Of a DNA stretch of 64,000 bases, positions 1-7,120 are shown one piece after another. The stretch is taken from contig CAZKCO010000028.1 in the NCBI GenBank assembly GCA_964551335.1, positions 1 to 64,000 of the forward strand, read 5' to 3'. Position 1 is the stretch's first letter. The number at the start of each line of letters is the position of its first letter. Both the position numbers and the translations under genes were made by a program. Origin of the DNA: Tunicatimonas sp964551335 (lineage in GTDB: Bacteria; Bacteroidota; Bacteroidia; Cytophagales; Cyclobacteriaceae). The notes beneath the pieces were generated by a model. The model searched no databases. It was not told the origin of the DNA and saw nothing but the letters and a program-made list of their open reading frames with translations.

Positions 1-54
1 TAATGATTGAATTGCTGTTTTTATTTTATTTCTTAGCACATGTCCAGTAGTATG
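1..54 (-). mobile_element. End fragment of a second IS4-type element
   Basis: The first 54 bases are nearly identical to the non-coding end of the complete insertion sequence that follows (compare about 1295-1350), in the same orientation. Both stretches end in CATGTCCAGTAGTATG. This is therefore the promoter-side end of another copy that continues to the left of the window. About 68 bp separate it from the next element. Confidence 0.7.
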
Positions 55-122
55 TCGCAGTTCACTATCTAGTGGGCAAGGCACTGATAATCAAATGTTT
101 AGGATGATTTCATCGCATATTC

Positions 123-1350
123 TCATTCTACTAGACAATGATAGCTTGTTTACTTCTATAAGTAGGTAGTTTGTTGATTAGGTTTTCAATAAGATAGCTA
201 CAAAACCCTATCAAATTATAACAGCAAGCATTCACCTTATCTAAACCATCTCTGAAGACTGAGCAAGCTTTGGCCGTTGTTCCATCGGCATACCTTTTTA
301 CTGATACCTTCTTGTATTCTTTTAGTCCTTCGTGAACCGCCAGCGTATAGGCAAAAACTACTACCGCCATCAGTAACTTAGTTCTACTTCTGCCTTTCAG
401 ATTTATCTCCTCCAGTTCGAAGCCGTTACTTTTCAGATGCTTGAAACAAGTCTCTATCTGCCAACGGATCGGATAGCGTACCGCGATACTAGAAGCGGCT
501 TCCATTAGGGTTGAGAGCAAATAAATCAATGGTTCAGCCGCGTTAGGCCGAGCGTTCTTCACAATCACAAAGGTGAATGGCTGTCCTTTTAGCCAGATCG
601 CTTTTCCGATGGCCTTGTCCGCTTTACGGCTTCTGAGCACTTTTCTTTCCAGGGTTCCGTAAGACTTGCCTTCAGCGGCATTAACGGCCTCTTTGTAGTT
701 CTTTTTCCGAAGGCGGATCACAAAATCTATCTGATGTTTTTTGAGAAAACAGAACCAATCTTCGCCTATGTATTCTCGGTCAGCCAGCAGTATTTTATCT
801 TTCAGGTTGTAATACTTCAGGGCTTTCTGGATAATATTTTTTCGCTCTTTAAGATTGCTATTGCCTTTCTTCTGTAGGTCTTCCCAATAGATAGGAATAG
901 CGACCCCCTGATACACTACACCTAATGTGAGGTAGTGGAACTGGCGGCTTCCCCGCTGCCAACTTGTGCCATCCAACAAAAGGTAATCACTCTTCAGTCG
1001 TAGCAAACGGAAAACACATTGCAATAGCTCAAGCCATAAGCTACTGAGAGCATAGCGATCAAAAATACGGATCAACCGCTTGTAGTGAGACTCGGGCTTC
1101 GTCGTCGTGTTTCTGGTAATAGCCCCTATCGCCCCTTTTATTTTGTTCAAACAAACAGTCTCTTTCTGTATCATACCCATGGCTAAAATGAGAATGTTTC
1201 TCAAGCAGGTAGTGTTTCTTTTTGGTAGTTCCTTTGTAAGTTTGTTGAGCAGCAATTCTTCCATAGATACTTTGATTGTGTGATGACTTTCAAAGCTAAT
1301 AGTTGAATTGCTGTTTTTATTTTATTTCTTAGTACATGTCCAGTAGTATG
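123..1350 (-). mobile_element. IS4-family insertion sequence
   Basis: One transposase gene is bounded by imperfect inverted ends: CATTCTACTAGACAATG near 123-139 and CATGTCCAGTAGTATG at 1335-1350. The left end overlaps the transposase stop codon. I could not find a convincing target-site duplication. The flanks 55-63 and 1351-1359 are instead reverse complements of each other (TCGCAGTTC / GAACTGCGA), which may reflect rearrangement between two tandem copies. Exact ends are uncertain by a few bases. Confidence 0.65.
131..1264 (-). CDS. IS4 family transposase
   Basis: A 377-residue DDE transposase that would cut and join the ends of its insertion sequence. The catalytic acidic residues are visible in LLLDGTSW (first Asp) and ILLADREYIG (second Asp). 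The C-terminal YPIRWQIETCFKHLK stretch carries the Y-(2)-R-(3)-E-(6)-K signature of the IS4 family. The length is normal for the family and no frameshift is seen, so the element may be active. It sits just outside the att-like repeat that marks one edge of the island, next to a partial sister copy. Confidence 0.92.
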   Translation of the reverse strand: MEELLLNKLTKELPKRNTTCLRNILILAMGMIQKETVCLNKIKGAIGAITRNTTTKPESHYKRLIRIFDRYALSSLWLELLQCVFRLLRLKSDYLLLDGTSWQRGSRQFHYLTLGVVYQGVAIPIYWEDLQKKGNSNLKERKNIIQKALKYYNLKDKILLADREYIGEDWFCFLKKHQIDFVIRLRKKNYKEAVNAAEGKSYGTLERKVLRSRKADKAIGKAIWLKGQPFTFVIVKNARPNAAEPLIYLLSTLMEAASSIAVRYPIRWQIETCFKHLKSNGFELEEINLKGRSRTKLLMAVVVFAYTLAVHEGLKEYKKVSVKRYADGTTAKACSVFRDGLDKVNACCYNLIGFCSYLIENLINKLPTYRSKQAIIV

Positions 1351-1373
1351 GAACTGCGATCATATTTATGGCT

Positions 1374-1396
1374 GTTCACCGATTTGTTCACCGATT
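1374..1396 (+). repeat. Paired GTTCACCGAT repeat, outer copy
   Basis: Two copies of GTTCACCGATT start at 1374 and 1386, a 12-bp period. Equivalent pairs occur at 1568 and 16165. The regular spacing beside att-like sequences suggests recombinase or excisionase binding sites. That role is inferred. Confidence 0.6.
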
Positions 1397-1441
1397 TCGT
1401 CATACGAATTGGGTTCAGATGAATGATGTGACCATAAAAAA

Positions 1442-1467
1442 ACCCCCAAATCATACGATTTAAGGGT
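1442..1467 (-). terminator. Duplicated tRNA-Asp terminator hairpin
   Basis: A copy of the hairpin found after the tRNA-Asp gene at 16233-16258. On the minus strand the stem closes with ACCCT/AGGGT-type pairs and is followed by a run of T. Here it no longer follows a complete tRNA, only its 14-nt remnant. Confidence 0.6.
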
Positions 1468-1494
1468 CTATGCATGTTTTGGAGGCATTTTAAG

Positions 1495-1508
1495 CGGTCC
1501 GGACGGGA
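1495..1508 (-). pseudogene. tRNA-Asp 3' end remnant
   Basis: Fourteen bases identical to the 3' end of the tRNA-Asp gene at 16286-16299, including the discriminator base and the acceptor-stem strand CCGGACC. It is a partial duplicate produced by integration, not a tRNA gene. Confidence 0.75.
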
Positions 1509-1523
1509 ACTGAATTTCTTTTG

Positions 1524-1548
1524 TAAAATACTGATCATCAGTATTTTA
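1524..1548. repeat. 25-bp perfect palindrome beside att
   Basis: Arms TAAAATACTGAT and ATCAGTATTTTA separated by a single C. It lies 16 bp inside the island from the tRNA remnant and 20 bp from the paired GTTCACCGAT repeat. It could be a recombinase or regulator site, or a small terminator. Nothing decides between these. Confidence 0.6.
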
Positions 1549-1567
1549 TATGTATAGAATACACTCT

Positions 1568-1589
1568 GTTCACCGATTAGTTCACCGAT
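1568..1589 (+). repeat. Paired GTTCACCGAT repeat, inner copy
   Basis: GTTCACCGATTA and GTTCACCGATC start at 1568 and 1580, with the same 12-bp spacing as the pairs at 1374 and 16165. This copy is on the island side of the tRNA remnant. Confidence 0.6.
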
Positions 1590-2014
1590 CTGTATATTAG
1601 TGGCTAGAACACAAATAAGGCTACTTCACCGGACGGAGATACAGAATAAGCCGTAACTCTAATTTATAGTCTCAGTATTGGTATGGTAACGACACAAGAC
1701 TTCAATACTACTCCGCTGATACCATATTATTTGATGTTTGGCTACAATTATAGAATTAAATGGTTTTCAGTTAGAATAAAGTAAAAATCTTAAAAAACTC
1801 GAAGATAAAAGGACTAACGTACAACATTGTATAAGCGCAATAATTGACGATTGAACAATCGGTAATACTCGGTGCTTGGATAATATAGGCATATGTAAGT
1901 GTGTTGCTTGTTGTTCTTGTTAACAGTAGATATTAAGCGGTATAGAACGATGTGTATAGTGTTGCTGCTAATCGCAACTACTCCACTTACATTCCCCGTT
2001 GTCATAAAACATAT

Positions 2015-2584
2015 ATGGAAATACTAAAATCATTTTTAAGAGAATTCTACTTTGTAAATGACGAAATCCTCGATGGTTATATTTCCTTGTGGAAAGAGTT
2101 TGACATTTCCAAAAAGCAAATCATGAGGTCAGAGGGACAAGTAGAAAAATACCTGTATTATGTTATTACTGGGGTACAAAAGTCGTATTACTTGCGTAAA
2201 GAAAAAGAGCACGTCATAGCTTTTGCCTATCCTCCTTCTTTCAGTGGAATTCCTGAATCCTTCTTTACTCAAACCCCTTCGAGATATTATTTAGAAACCA
2301 TTACCGATAGCAGCTTCCTCCGAATATCCTACGAGCAGCATCAGCAGTATATGGTAGAGCACCGGGAGATTGAAACCTTGTTCCGTAAAATCACCGAAAT
2401 TTTCTTGTACGGTGTTATCCAACGACAGCATGAGATGATGGCACTAAGTACCGAAGACCGTTTCAGAGCTTTTGTCAATAGAAGCGCCCACCTACTACAA
2501 ATAATTCCTCAAAAGGACATTGCCTCTTATCTTAGTATTGACGCTACCAACTTTAGCAAACTCATCAACCGTATTCGAATCTGA
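2015..2584 (+). CDS. Crp/Fnr family transcriptional regulator (first)
   Basis: A 189-residue regulator with an N-terminal cyclic-nucleotide-binding-type beta barrel (about residues 15-125) and a short C-terminal helix-turn-helix (IPQKDIASYLSIDATNFSKLINRI). I chose the ATG at 2015 because protein-like sequence (MEILKSFLREF) begins there; an upstream ATG at 1952 adds an unconvincing 21 residues. The HTH ends almost at the stop codon, as in many Bacteroidota members. Its effector is unknown. An FNR-like box directly follows the stop codon, in front of the next gene, so that gene is a likely target. Confidence 0.85.
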   Translation: MEILKSFLREFYFVNDEILDGYISLWKEFDISKKQIMRSEGQVEKYLYYVITGVQKSYYLRKEKEHVIAFAYPPSFSGIPESFFTQTPSRYYLETITDSSFLRISYEQHQQYMVEHREIETLFRKITEIFLYGVIQRQHEMMALSTEDRFRAFVNRSAHLLQIIPQKDIASYLSIDATNFSKLINRIRI

Positions 2585-2588
2585 AATC

Positions 2589-2602
2589 TTGGTTTTTACC
2601 AA
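2589..2602. promoter_or_regulatory. FNR-like operator box A
   Basis: TTGGT-N4-ACCAA fits the TTGNN-N4-NNCAA pattern of Crp/Fnr boxes. It is embedded in a longer perfect inverted repeat, 2584-2607, with 10-bp arms AAATCTTGGT/ACCAAGATTT. Its centre is 29.5 bp from the -7-like GATCTTTG at 2625, about -43 from the expected transcription start, which is the class II activator position. The repeat could also act as a weak terminator for the preceding gene. Confidence 0.55.
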
Positions 2603-2624
2603 GATTTACCGTGAATGGATCCCT

Positions 2625-2632
2625 GATCTTTG
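2625..2632 (+). promoter_or_regulatory. -7 element of the SnoaL-like gene
   Basis: GATCTTTG resembles the Bacteroidota TAnnTTTG element and continues as TCTCATT. The same CTTTGTCTCATT string occurs at the promoter in front of the AhpD-like gene (3860). There is no -33 element; the operator box occupies that place. Confidence 0.45.
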
Positions 2633-2662
2633 TCTCATTATCAATTACAAAATGATCATGTT

Positions 2663-3112
2663 ATGAAGAAAATCAGATTCACACTCTTAATCGCATTGGG
2701 GCTAATTTCAAGTCCTATTTACTCACAACAAAAACAGCATACTATGACAAATCAGGAGGTGGTTGAAAAATTCTTAGCTGGGTTTAACGACCCCAGCAAA
2801 ATTCAAGAATCATTAGCTTTGTTAGCGGATGACTACCAGTTTACGAACCCCATGGTGCAGCTTCAATCCAAAGCTGAATTCGTGGCATTGGCGCAGGAAA
2901 TGGGCCAGATCTTAACGGGAGTAAATCTCATCCGGAGTTCTGAAGATGGAGATTGGGTGGCGACACTCTATGAGTTCCGATCTTCTGTGCCCGGCTTAGA
3001 AAGCAACATTGCTACGGAATGGTTTAAGGTAGAGGATAGTATCATCCAGGAGTCTCGTTTGATTTATGATGCTTCCAAATGGCGGGTAGTTTATGAACAA
3101 ATGGAAGAATGA
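2663..3112 (+). CDS. Exported SnoaL/NTF2-like protein
   Basis: A 149-residue protein. The start at 2663 gives a clean signal peptide (MKKIRFTLLIALGLISSPIYSQ); the frame opens 11 codons earlier but that would bury it. The mature part (from MTNQEVVEKFLAGFNDPSKIQESLALLADDY...) has the alpha-helix and cone-shaped-barrel pattern of the SnoaL-like/NTF2 fold, which binds small molecules or acts as an isomerase or hydrolase. The specific function is unknown. It lies behind an FNR-like box and downstream of a Crp/Fnr gene. Confidence 0.7.
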   Translation: MKKIRFTLLIALGLISSPIYSQQKQHTMTNQEVVEKFLAGFNDPSKIQESLALLADDYQFTNPMVQLQSKAEFVALAQEMGQILTGVNLIRSSEDGDWVATLYEFRSSVPGLESNIATEWFKVEDSIIQESRLIYDASKWRVVYEQMEE

Positions 3113-3246
3113 AACGGAGCAAATAAGCTCTATGAAATGCGTAGCCAACATGAGATGGCTACGCTTCGTGTACCAGACCGATATGCAACATTCTTTAGTT
3201 TTAAATGGCCCTACTAAACGTTGAGTTTCATTAACCTGGAAATCAG

Positions 3247-3813
3247 ATGATAGAAAACCTTAAGAAATATATCAGTAAGTACGTGATGCTGGAAGATAGA
3301 GAACTAGAATATTTTGTGTCCTTGCTAGAAGCGAAAACATTTACCAAAAAAGAATATTTGCTTCACTCAGGGAGCATATGTAAGTACCAGTTTTTTCTCG
3401 TTAAAGGTTTGGTGCGTACTTATTACGTTGATGATTCTGGAACAGAAAGGATCGTTCAGTTCGGAATTGAAAATTGGTGGGTTACGGATATGAATAGCTT
3501 TATCCATCAAGAGCCATCATTAGTAAATATTCAGGCGATTGAGACGACCAAGGCTCTTTGCATCAGAAAAGATCGTTTGGATCAAGCATACGCTAAGTCA
3601 CATAGTATTGAAAGGTTATTCAGACTGATAACTGAAAAGTGGTTAATCGCCCAGCAAAAGAATAGTCGTTATATGAAGGCCTCGAGCAAGGATCGTTATC
3701 TCAGACTAGTAAATGCTATACCCAACTTTGTTCAAAGAGTTCCCCAATACATGATAGCTTCCTATCTTGATATTACCCCTGAATATCTAAGTGAGCTTCG
3801 AAAAGCACACTAA
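3247..3813 (+). CDS. Crp/Fnr family transcriptional regulator (second)
   Basis: A 188-residue regulator with a cyclic-nucleotide-binding-like N-terminal domain (HSGSICKYQFFLVKGLVRTYYVDDSG...) and a C-terminal HTH (VPQYMIASYLDITPEYLSELRK). It has the same architecture as the regulator at 2015 but is clearly diverged, so the two are distant paralogues. It also stands immediately upstream of a promoter with an FNR-like repeat, here in front of the AhpD-like gene. The two regulator-target pairs are therefore arranged alike. Confidence 0.88.
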   Translation: MIENLKKYISKYVMLEDRELEYFVSLLEAKTFTKKEYLLHSGSICKYQFFLVKGLVRTYYVDDSGTERIVQFGIENWWVTDMNSFIHQEPSLVNIQAIETTKALCIRKDRLDQAYAKSHSIERLFRLITEKWLIAQQKNSRYMKASSKDRYLRLVNAIPNFVQRVPQYMIASYLDITPEYLSELRKAH

Positions 3814-3823
3814 TCATTCGTTC

Positions 3824-3837
3824 TTAAGAAATCTTAA
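3824..3837. promoter_or_regulatory. FNR-like operator box B
   Basis: TTAAG-N4-CTTAA, a shorter inverted repeat than box A but with the same half-site and spacer lengths. Its centre is again exactly 29.5 bp from the start of the -7 element at 3860. The shared geometry is the main support; the sequence match alone would be weak. Confidence 0.45.
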
Positions 3838-3859
3838 TGAAATTCAGTTTTAAGGCCGA

Positions 3860-3867
3860 TAGCTTTG
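3860..3867 (+). promoter_or_regulatory. -7 element of the AhpD-like gene
   Basis: TAGCTTTG matches TAnnTTTG and is followed by TCTCATT, as in the promoter at 2625. It lies 30 bp upstream of the ATG at 3898. Confidence 0.5.
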
Positions 3868-3897
3868 TCTCATTGTTAACGATTTAACTAAAGAATA

Positions 3898-4359
3898 ATG
3901 GAACGAATTAATTATCAAGACATCCCCGAAGAAATGTTCAATAAGTTGATGGAGGTAGAAACCTACGTTAACAGTTCATCAATAAGTATGAATCTACTAG
4001 AACTTATTCGCTTGAGAGTTTCGCAAGTCAACCGCTGCGCCTACTGTGTAGACATGCACCATAAAGAACTAAAACACTTGGGAGAATCGGACCTTAAATT
4101 ATCCTCACTATGCGTTTGGCAAGAAACCCCCTATTTTGACGATAAAGAAGTTCTTGCCCTACAGTTTGCCGATGAACTAACCAGATTGGCTATTGAGAAT
4201 GTGGCAGAATCGACTATTAATGCACTGGAAGAGCATTTCAGCAAACACGAAATCTGCTATTTAGCACTTGCCATTTCCCAGATTAATACCTGGACACGGC
4301 TGATGAAAACCTTCCGATTCACACCGGGAAATTATAAGGTTCAAGAGTATGCCCAGTAA
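3898..4359 (+). CDS. Carboxymuconolactone decarboxylase / AhpD-like protein
   Basis: A 153-residue all-helical protein of the carboxymuconolactone decarboxylase family. The redox motif CAYCVDMH (CxxC plus the following His) points to an AhpD-type peroxidase-like activity rather than lactone decarboxylation. The C-terminal INTWTRLMKTFRFTPG is typical of the group. The next gene overlaps its end by 11 bp. Genes of this family are the classic neighbours and targets of ECF41 sigma factors, one of which lies about 600 bp downstream. Confidence 0.88.
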   Translation: MERINYQDIPEEMFNKLMEVETYVNSSSISMNLLELIRLRVSQVNRCAYCVDMHHKELKHLGESDLKLSSLCVWQETPYFDDKEVLALQFADELTRLAIENVAESTINALEEHFSKHEICYLALAISQINTWTRLMKTFRFTPGNYKVQEYAQ

Positions 4360-4750
4360 ATCATTCATCGTTTACAGAACGCTATTATTTTTAATGTTAT
4401 TAACAACTCAAGCAATGAGTCAAAATAAAGATGCCTTGGATGGGTATGATCATAGAACTACGCTGATCGTGACATCCTCGGCAAACCCTAATGATTTAGC
4501 ATCCTTTCAAAGCTACGTTAGCCAGGTAATGCCCATGTTATTATCCGTGGGTGGCAAAGTGATTAAGAGAAATCAGGTTAATGATGTATACCACGGAGAA
4601 GAAAATTTCGAGTTTCTGTTGGTAATGGACTTTCCCTCCAAACAAAAGCTCCTCGATTTCTTTAACAGTGCTGATTACCAGGCACTGAAATCAGATCGAG
4701 ATAAAGGGTTTCTGAGCATGAACATCCTCTTTGCTGATGATTTAGAGTAA
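4349..4750 (+). CDS. Exported DUF1330-like protein
   Basis: A 133-residue protein with a hydrophobic N-terminus (TLLFLMLLTTQAMSQ) that looks like a signal peptide. The body (EENFEFLLVMDFPSKQKLLDFFNSADYQALKSDR) has the ferredoxin-like fold pattern of DUF1330, a dimeric alpha-beta barrel family related to monooxygenase-like proteins. It overlaps the AhpD-like gene by 11 bp and is probably co-translated with it. No catalytic function can be assigned. Confidence 0.7.
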   Translation: MPSKSFIVYRTLLFLMLLTTQAMSQNKDALDGYDHRTTLIVTSSANPNDLASFQSYVSQVMPMLLSVGGKVIKRNQVNDVYHGEENFEFLLVMDFPSKQKLLDFFNSADYQALKSDRDKGFLSMNILFADDLE

Positions 4751-4897
4751 AGGCGAAAATGCAATACCATACTAAGAGTAATAGCACTTTTGTTGATAGC
4801 TTGAGTTGCTTTCGCATCTAAATTAAATAGACACTTGAAATAGAATACTCTCTGTCATTCGCTACTGCTCTTATACGGAGTATTATCTTTGATCAAA

Positions 4898-4926
4898 TGT
4901 CACGTATTCATCATTCAAATTGTCAT
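4898..4926 (+). promoter_or_regulatory. ECF41-type promoter of the sigma factor gene
   Basis: TGTCACG, a 16-bp spacer, then TGTCAT. This closely resembles the ECF41 consensus as I recall it (TGTCACA, 16-17 bp, CGTC). The same two blocks with the same 16-bp spacing precede the azoreductase gene at 5786-5814. It implies autoregulation. Confidence 0.6.
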
Positions 4927-4950
4927 ACACTTAGAACATAATACTTTGAT

Positions 4951-5781
4951 TTGAAAAACTATCATAACATATTATTTCCTTACGCTTATAATATTCTTGG
5001 TTCGTCTGAAGATGCCAAAGACACGGTACAAGATGTTTTGATAAAACATCATTTAATTGATAAAAGTCATATCGAGAATGAAACTGGTTTTTTAATCAAA
5101 TCGGTAATCAACCAATCGATTAATGTGAAAAAGAAGAAAAAAACAGTATCAGCGGATAGTATTTGGTTACCAGAACCAATTTCAACCGAAAAAGCCGACG
5201 ATAATATCAATAAAGAAGAAATACTATCTTATTCAATGCTCACGCTTCTTGAAAAATTATCAGCCAAAGAACGGGCAGTTTTTATATTGAAGGAATCATT
5301 TGACTATTCTCATAAAGAAATTGCCGAAACTATCGGTTTTACGATAGAAAACTCTCGACAGTTATTAAGTAGAGCAAAAAGCAAACTAAATACTACCAGG
5401 CATACAAGCGGTAAGGTTTATCAGCAAGACTCATCACAATTGAGGCACTATATTGAGGTGATGAGAAGTGGCGATGTTTCCACTCTTGAAAAGTTGTTGT
5501 CAAAAGATATACATTTGGCCGCTGATGGTGGAGAAGATGTTAAAGTAGTAAGAGCGTTAACATCGGGCAAAACAAACGTTTCGAGGTTATTACTTTATGT
5601 ATTTAGAGCATTTTTATCTGGATTAGAAATTAGAATTAGTTCTGTCAATCATCAACCTGCTATTCTATATTATCAAAATAAGGTTTTATACAATTGCCAG
5701 GTTTTTGAATTTGAAGAAATGAAAATTAGAAGAATCTATTCCATCGTTGATCCCCAAAAACTAAGATCACTTTTTCTCTGA
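4951..5781 (+). CDS. ECF41-type RNA polymerase sigma factor with SnoaL-like tail
   Basis: A 276-residue sigma factor. Region 2 is short (FPYAYNILGSSEDAKDTVQDVL) and region 4 is clear (LEKLSAKERAVFILKESFDYSHKEIAETIG). A ~100-residue SnoaL/NTF2-like domain follows, with DGGEDVK in the place of the DGGGK-type motif of the group. ECF41 factors lack a separate anti-sigma factor, and the fused domain controls activity. The frame opens with TTG at 4951, about 19 nt past the predicted transcription start. A later start would cut into region 2. Candidate targets are itself and the azoR operon. Confidence 0.85.
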   Translation: MKNYHNILFPYAYNILGSSEDAKDTVQDVLIKHHLIDKSHIENETGFLIKSVINQSINVKKKKKTVSADSIWLPEPISTEKADDNINKEEILSYSMLTLLEKLSAKERAVFILKESFDYSHKEIAETIGFTIENSRQLLSRAKSKLNTTRHTSGKVYQQDSSQLRHYIEVMRSGDVSTLEKLLSKDIHLAADGGEDVKVVRALTSGKTNVSRLLLYVFRAFLSGLEIRISSVNHQPAILYYQNKVLYNCQVFEFEEMKIRRIYSIVDPQKLRSLFL

Positions 5782-5785
5782 AACA

Positions 5786-5814
5786 CGTCACGTTTTTCCT
5801 CTTGGATCTGTCAT
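5786..5814 (+). promoter_or_regulatory. ECF41-type promoter of the azoR operon
   Basis: CGTCACG, 16 bp, TGTCAT: the same blocks and spacing as the sequence ahead of the sigma factor gene. It ends 25 bp upstream of the azoreductase ATG at 5840. Confidence 0.6.
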
Positions 5815-5839
5815 TCTGTTAAACATAAAATTTCAGTAG

Positions 5840-6463
5840 ATGAAAACATTATTGAGAATTGATTGCAGCCCTAGAATATCGGGTTCACACTCAAGAGAAT
5901 TAGCAGATTATTTCGAGGAAAAGTGGTTGGATGCAAATACCGATGGAATAGTTATTCGAAGAGACCTGACGAAACAGCAGATACCGCACATTCAAAACGA
6001 AACTATTGAGGGGTTTTATACACCGGCTGAGTATATGACACCAGAAGTAAAAGACGCAACCGCTTTGTCTGATGAGTTAATTACAGAGTTAAAATCAGCT
6101 GATGAAGTTTTGATTAATAGTCCACTGTACAATTTGAATATTCCTTCGAATCTTAAGGCATACTTAGATCAGGTGGTAAGAATAGGATTTACTTTTAATA
6201 TCAATGAAAATGGCTATTACGGTATTTTAGAAAACAAAACTGCGCATCTAATAACCGTAAAGGGTAGAATGTATAAAGGTACACCCATGGAACAATATGA
6301 TTACCAAGACTCCTATCTACCAACGATTTTGGGGCTGATAGGAATTAAAACAAAAAATGTATTCTCATTAGAGGGTACTTCAGGAGATGCCGAATCTCTC
6401 GCAGAAAGGAAAACAAAAATACAAGACTTTATATCCTCAGAACTTGTAAAGACCCTGGTATGA
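5840..6463 (+). CDS. FMN-dependent NADH-azoreductase-like flavoprotein
   Basis: A 207-residue flavodoxin-fold protein of the AzoR/NQO group, which reduces quinones and azo compounds with NAD(P)H. The N-terminal RIDCSPRISGSHSRELADYF stretch is the phosphate-binding loop for FMN. SPLYNLNIPSNLKAYLDQVVRIGFTF is the family's conserved central motif. It starts an operon: the cupin gene overlaps its stop by 4 bp (ATGA). The promoter in front matches that of the ECF41 gene, so it is probably induced by that sigma factor. Confidence 0.87.
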   Translation: MKTLLRIDCSPRISGSHSRELADYFEEKWLDANTDGIVIRRDLTKQQIPHIQNETIEGFYTPAEYMTPEVKDATALSDELITELKSADEVLINSPLYNLNIPSNLKAYLDQVVRIGFTFNINENGYYGILENKTAHLITVKGRMYKGTPMEQYDYQDSYLPTILGLIGIKTKNVFSLEGTSGDAESLAERKTKIQDFISSELVKTLV

Positions 6464-7077
6464 TACGCAAAGAATTTATAAAATCTACGGGGTTGGGTTC
6501 GCTTCTTTTGATGAATCCAAAAATTCTATTTAGTCAAAATATAACCGATAAGTTGAAAGACAAAATGAATAAAGAACCAAATTATTTTGAAGACGAACTA
6601 ATCGATAATTCAAGTCTCATTGGTCCGGAGGGAGGAGAAAGACTAAACTTAAACGGTATCTCAGTGACCTTTAAGGTGACCAGTGAATTATCTAATAATC
6701 AATTAGGTGTCTATGAAATTACACTTCCTCCGAAAACTATCGGTGCTAAATTACACTATCATCGTTTTATGGATGAAACATTCATAGTAAATAAAGGCAC
6801 GCTTACTATTGAAGTAGGAGATAGTAAACGAAAGGCTAAATCAGGAACGGTGGCATACGTTCCCAGATTTACTCCGCACGGATTCAGAAACGATACAAAT
6901 GAAACGGTTACTTTGATGCTAATTTTTAACCCTTCTGAAAAGCGGGAAGGATTCTTTAAAGGCTTGCACGAGATATTGAGTGAAGTCCCGGTTGACCCTG
7001 AAAAGTTTTTAAAGCTTTACAATAAATACGATAGCTTTCCGGTAGACACTTCCAATATGATACCAACGGGGGAATGA
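6460..7077 (+). CDS. Cupin domain protein
   Basis: A 205-residue protein with a central cupin barrel. The metal-binding histidine motif is visible as HYHRFMDETFIVNKGTLTIEV, and VAYVPRFTPHGFRN supplies the second motif. The N-terminus (RKEFIKSTGLGSLLLMNPKILF) resembles a twin-arginine-like or signal sequence, but only one Arg-Lys pair is present. It overlaps the azoreductase stop by 4 bp and so belongs to that operon. Cupins of this sort include quercetinase-like dioxygenases and sensors; the substrate is unknown. Confidence 0.8.
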   Translation: MIRKEFIKSTGLGSLLLMNPKILFSQNITDKLKDKMNKEPNYFEDELIDNSSLIGPEGGERLNLNGISVTFKVTSELSNNQLGVYEITLPPKTIGAKLHYHRFMDETFIVNKGTLTIEVGDSKRKAKSGTVAYVPRFTPHGFRNDTNETVTLMLIFNPSEKREGFFKGLHEILSEVPVDPEKFLKLYNKYDSFPVDTSNMIPTGE

Positions 7078-7120
7078 AAGACCAGAGATAACAATAAATT
7101 TATCATAGTTGAGTAGTCAA

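Larger units (their letters stand above)
1374..1508. repeat. att-like direct repeat, distal copy
   Basis: This ~135-bp stretch aligns without gaps to 16165-16299, with roughly 90% identity by eye and a constant offset of 14,791 bp. It contains a copy of the tRNA-Asp terminator hairpin and ends in the last 14 nt of that tRNA. Beyond 1508 the identity stops abruptly. This is the pattern left by site-specific integration at a tRNA 3' end. Confidence 0.85.
1509..2014. other. Non-coding island end
   Basis: AT-rich DNA between the tRNA remnant and the first island gene. Apart from a palindrome at 1524-1548 and a GTTCACCGAT pair at 1568 I see no gene. Short open frames here do not resemble proteins. 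Confidence 0.6.

Noticed and set aside
1329..1538. 69-codon open frame on the minus strand
   Set aside because: It runs through the att repeat, the terminator hairpin and the tRNA remnant and has no protein-like pattern.
1952..2014. Longer N-terminus for the first Crp/Fnr regulator
   Set aside because: The 21 extra residues do not resemble the family; conserved sequence starts at the ATG at 2015.
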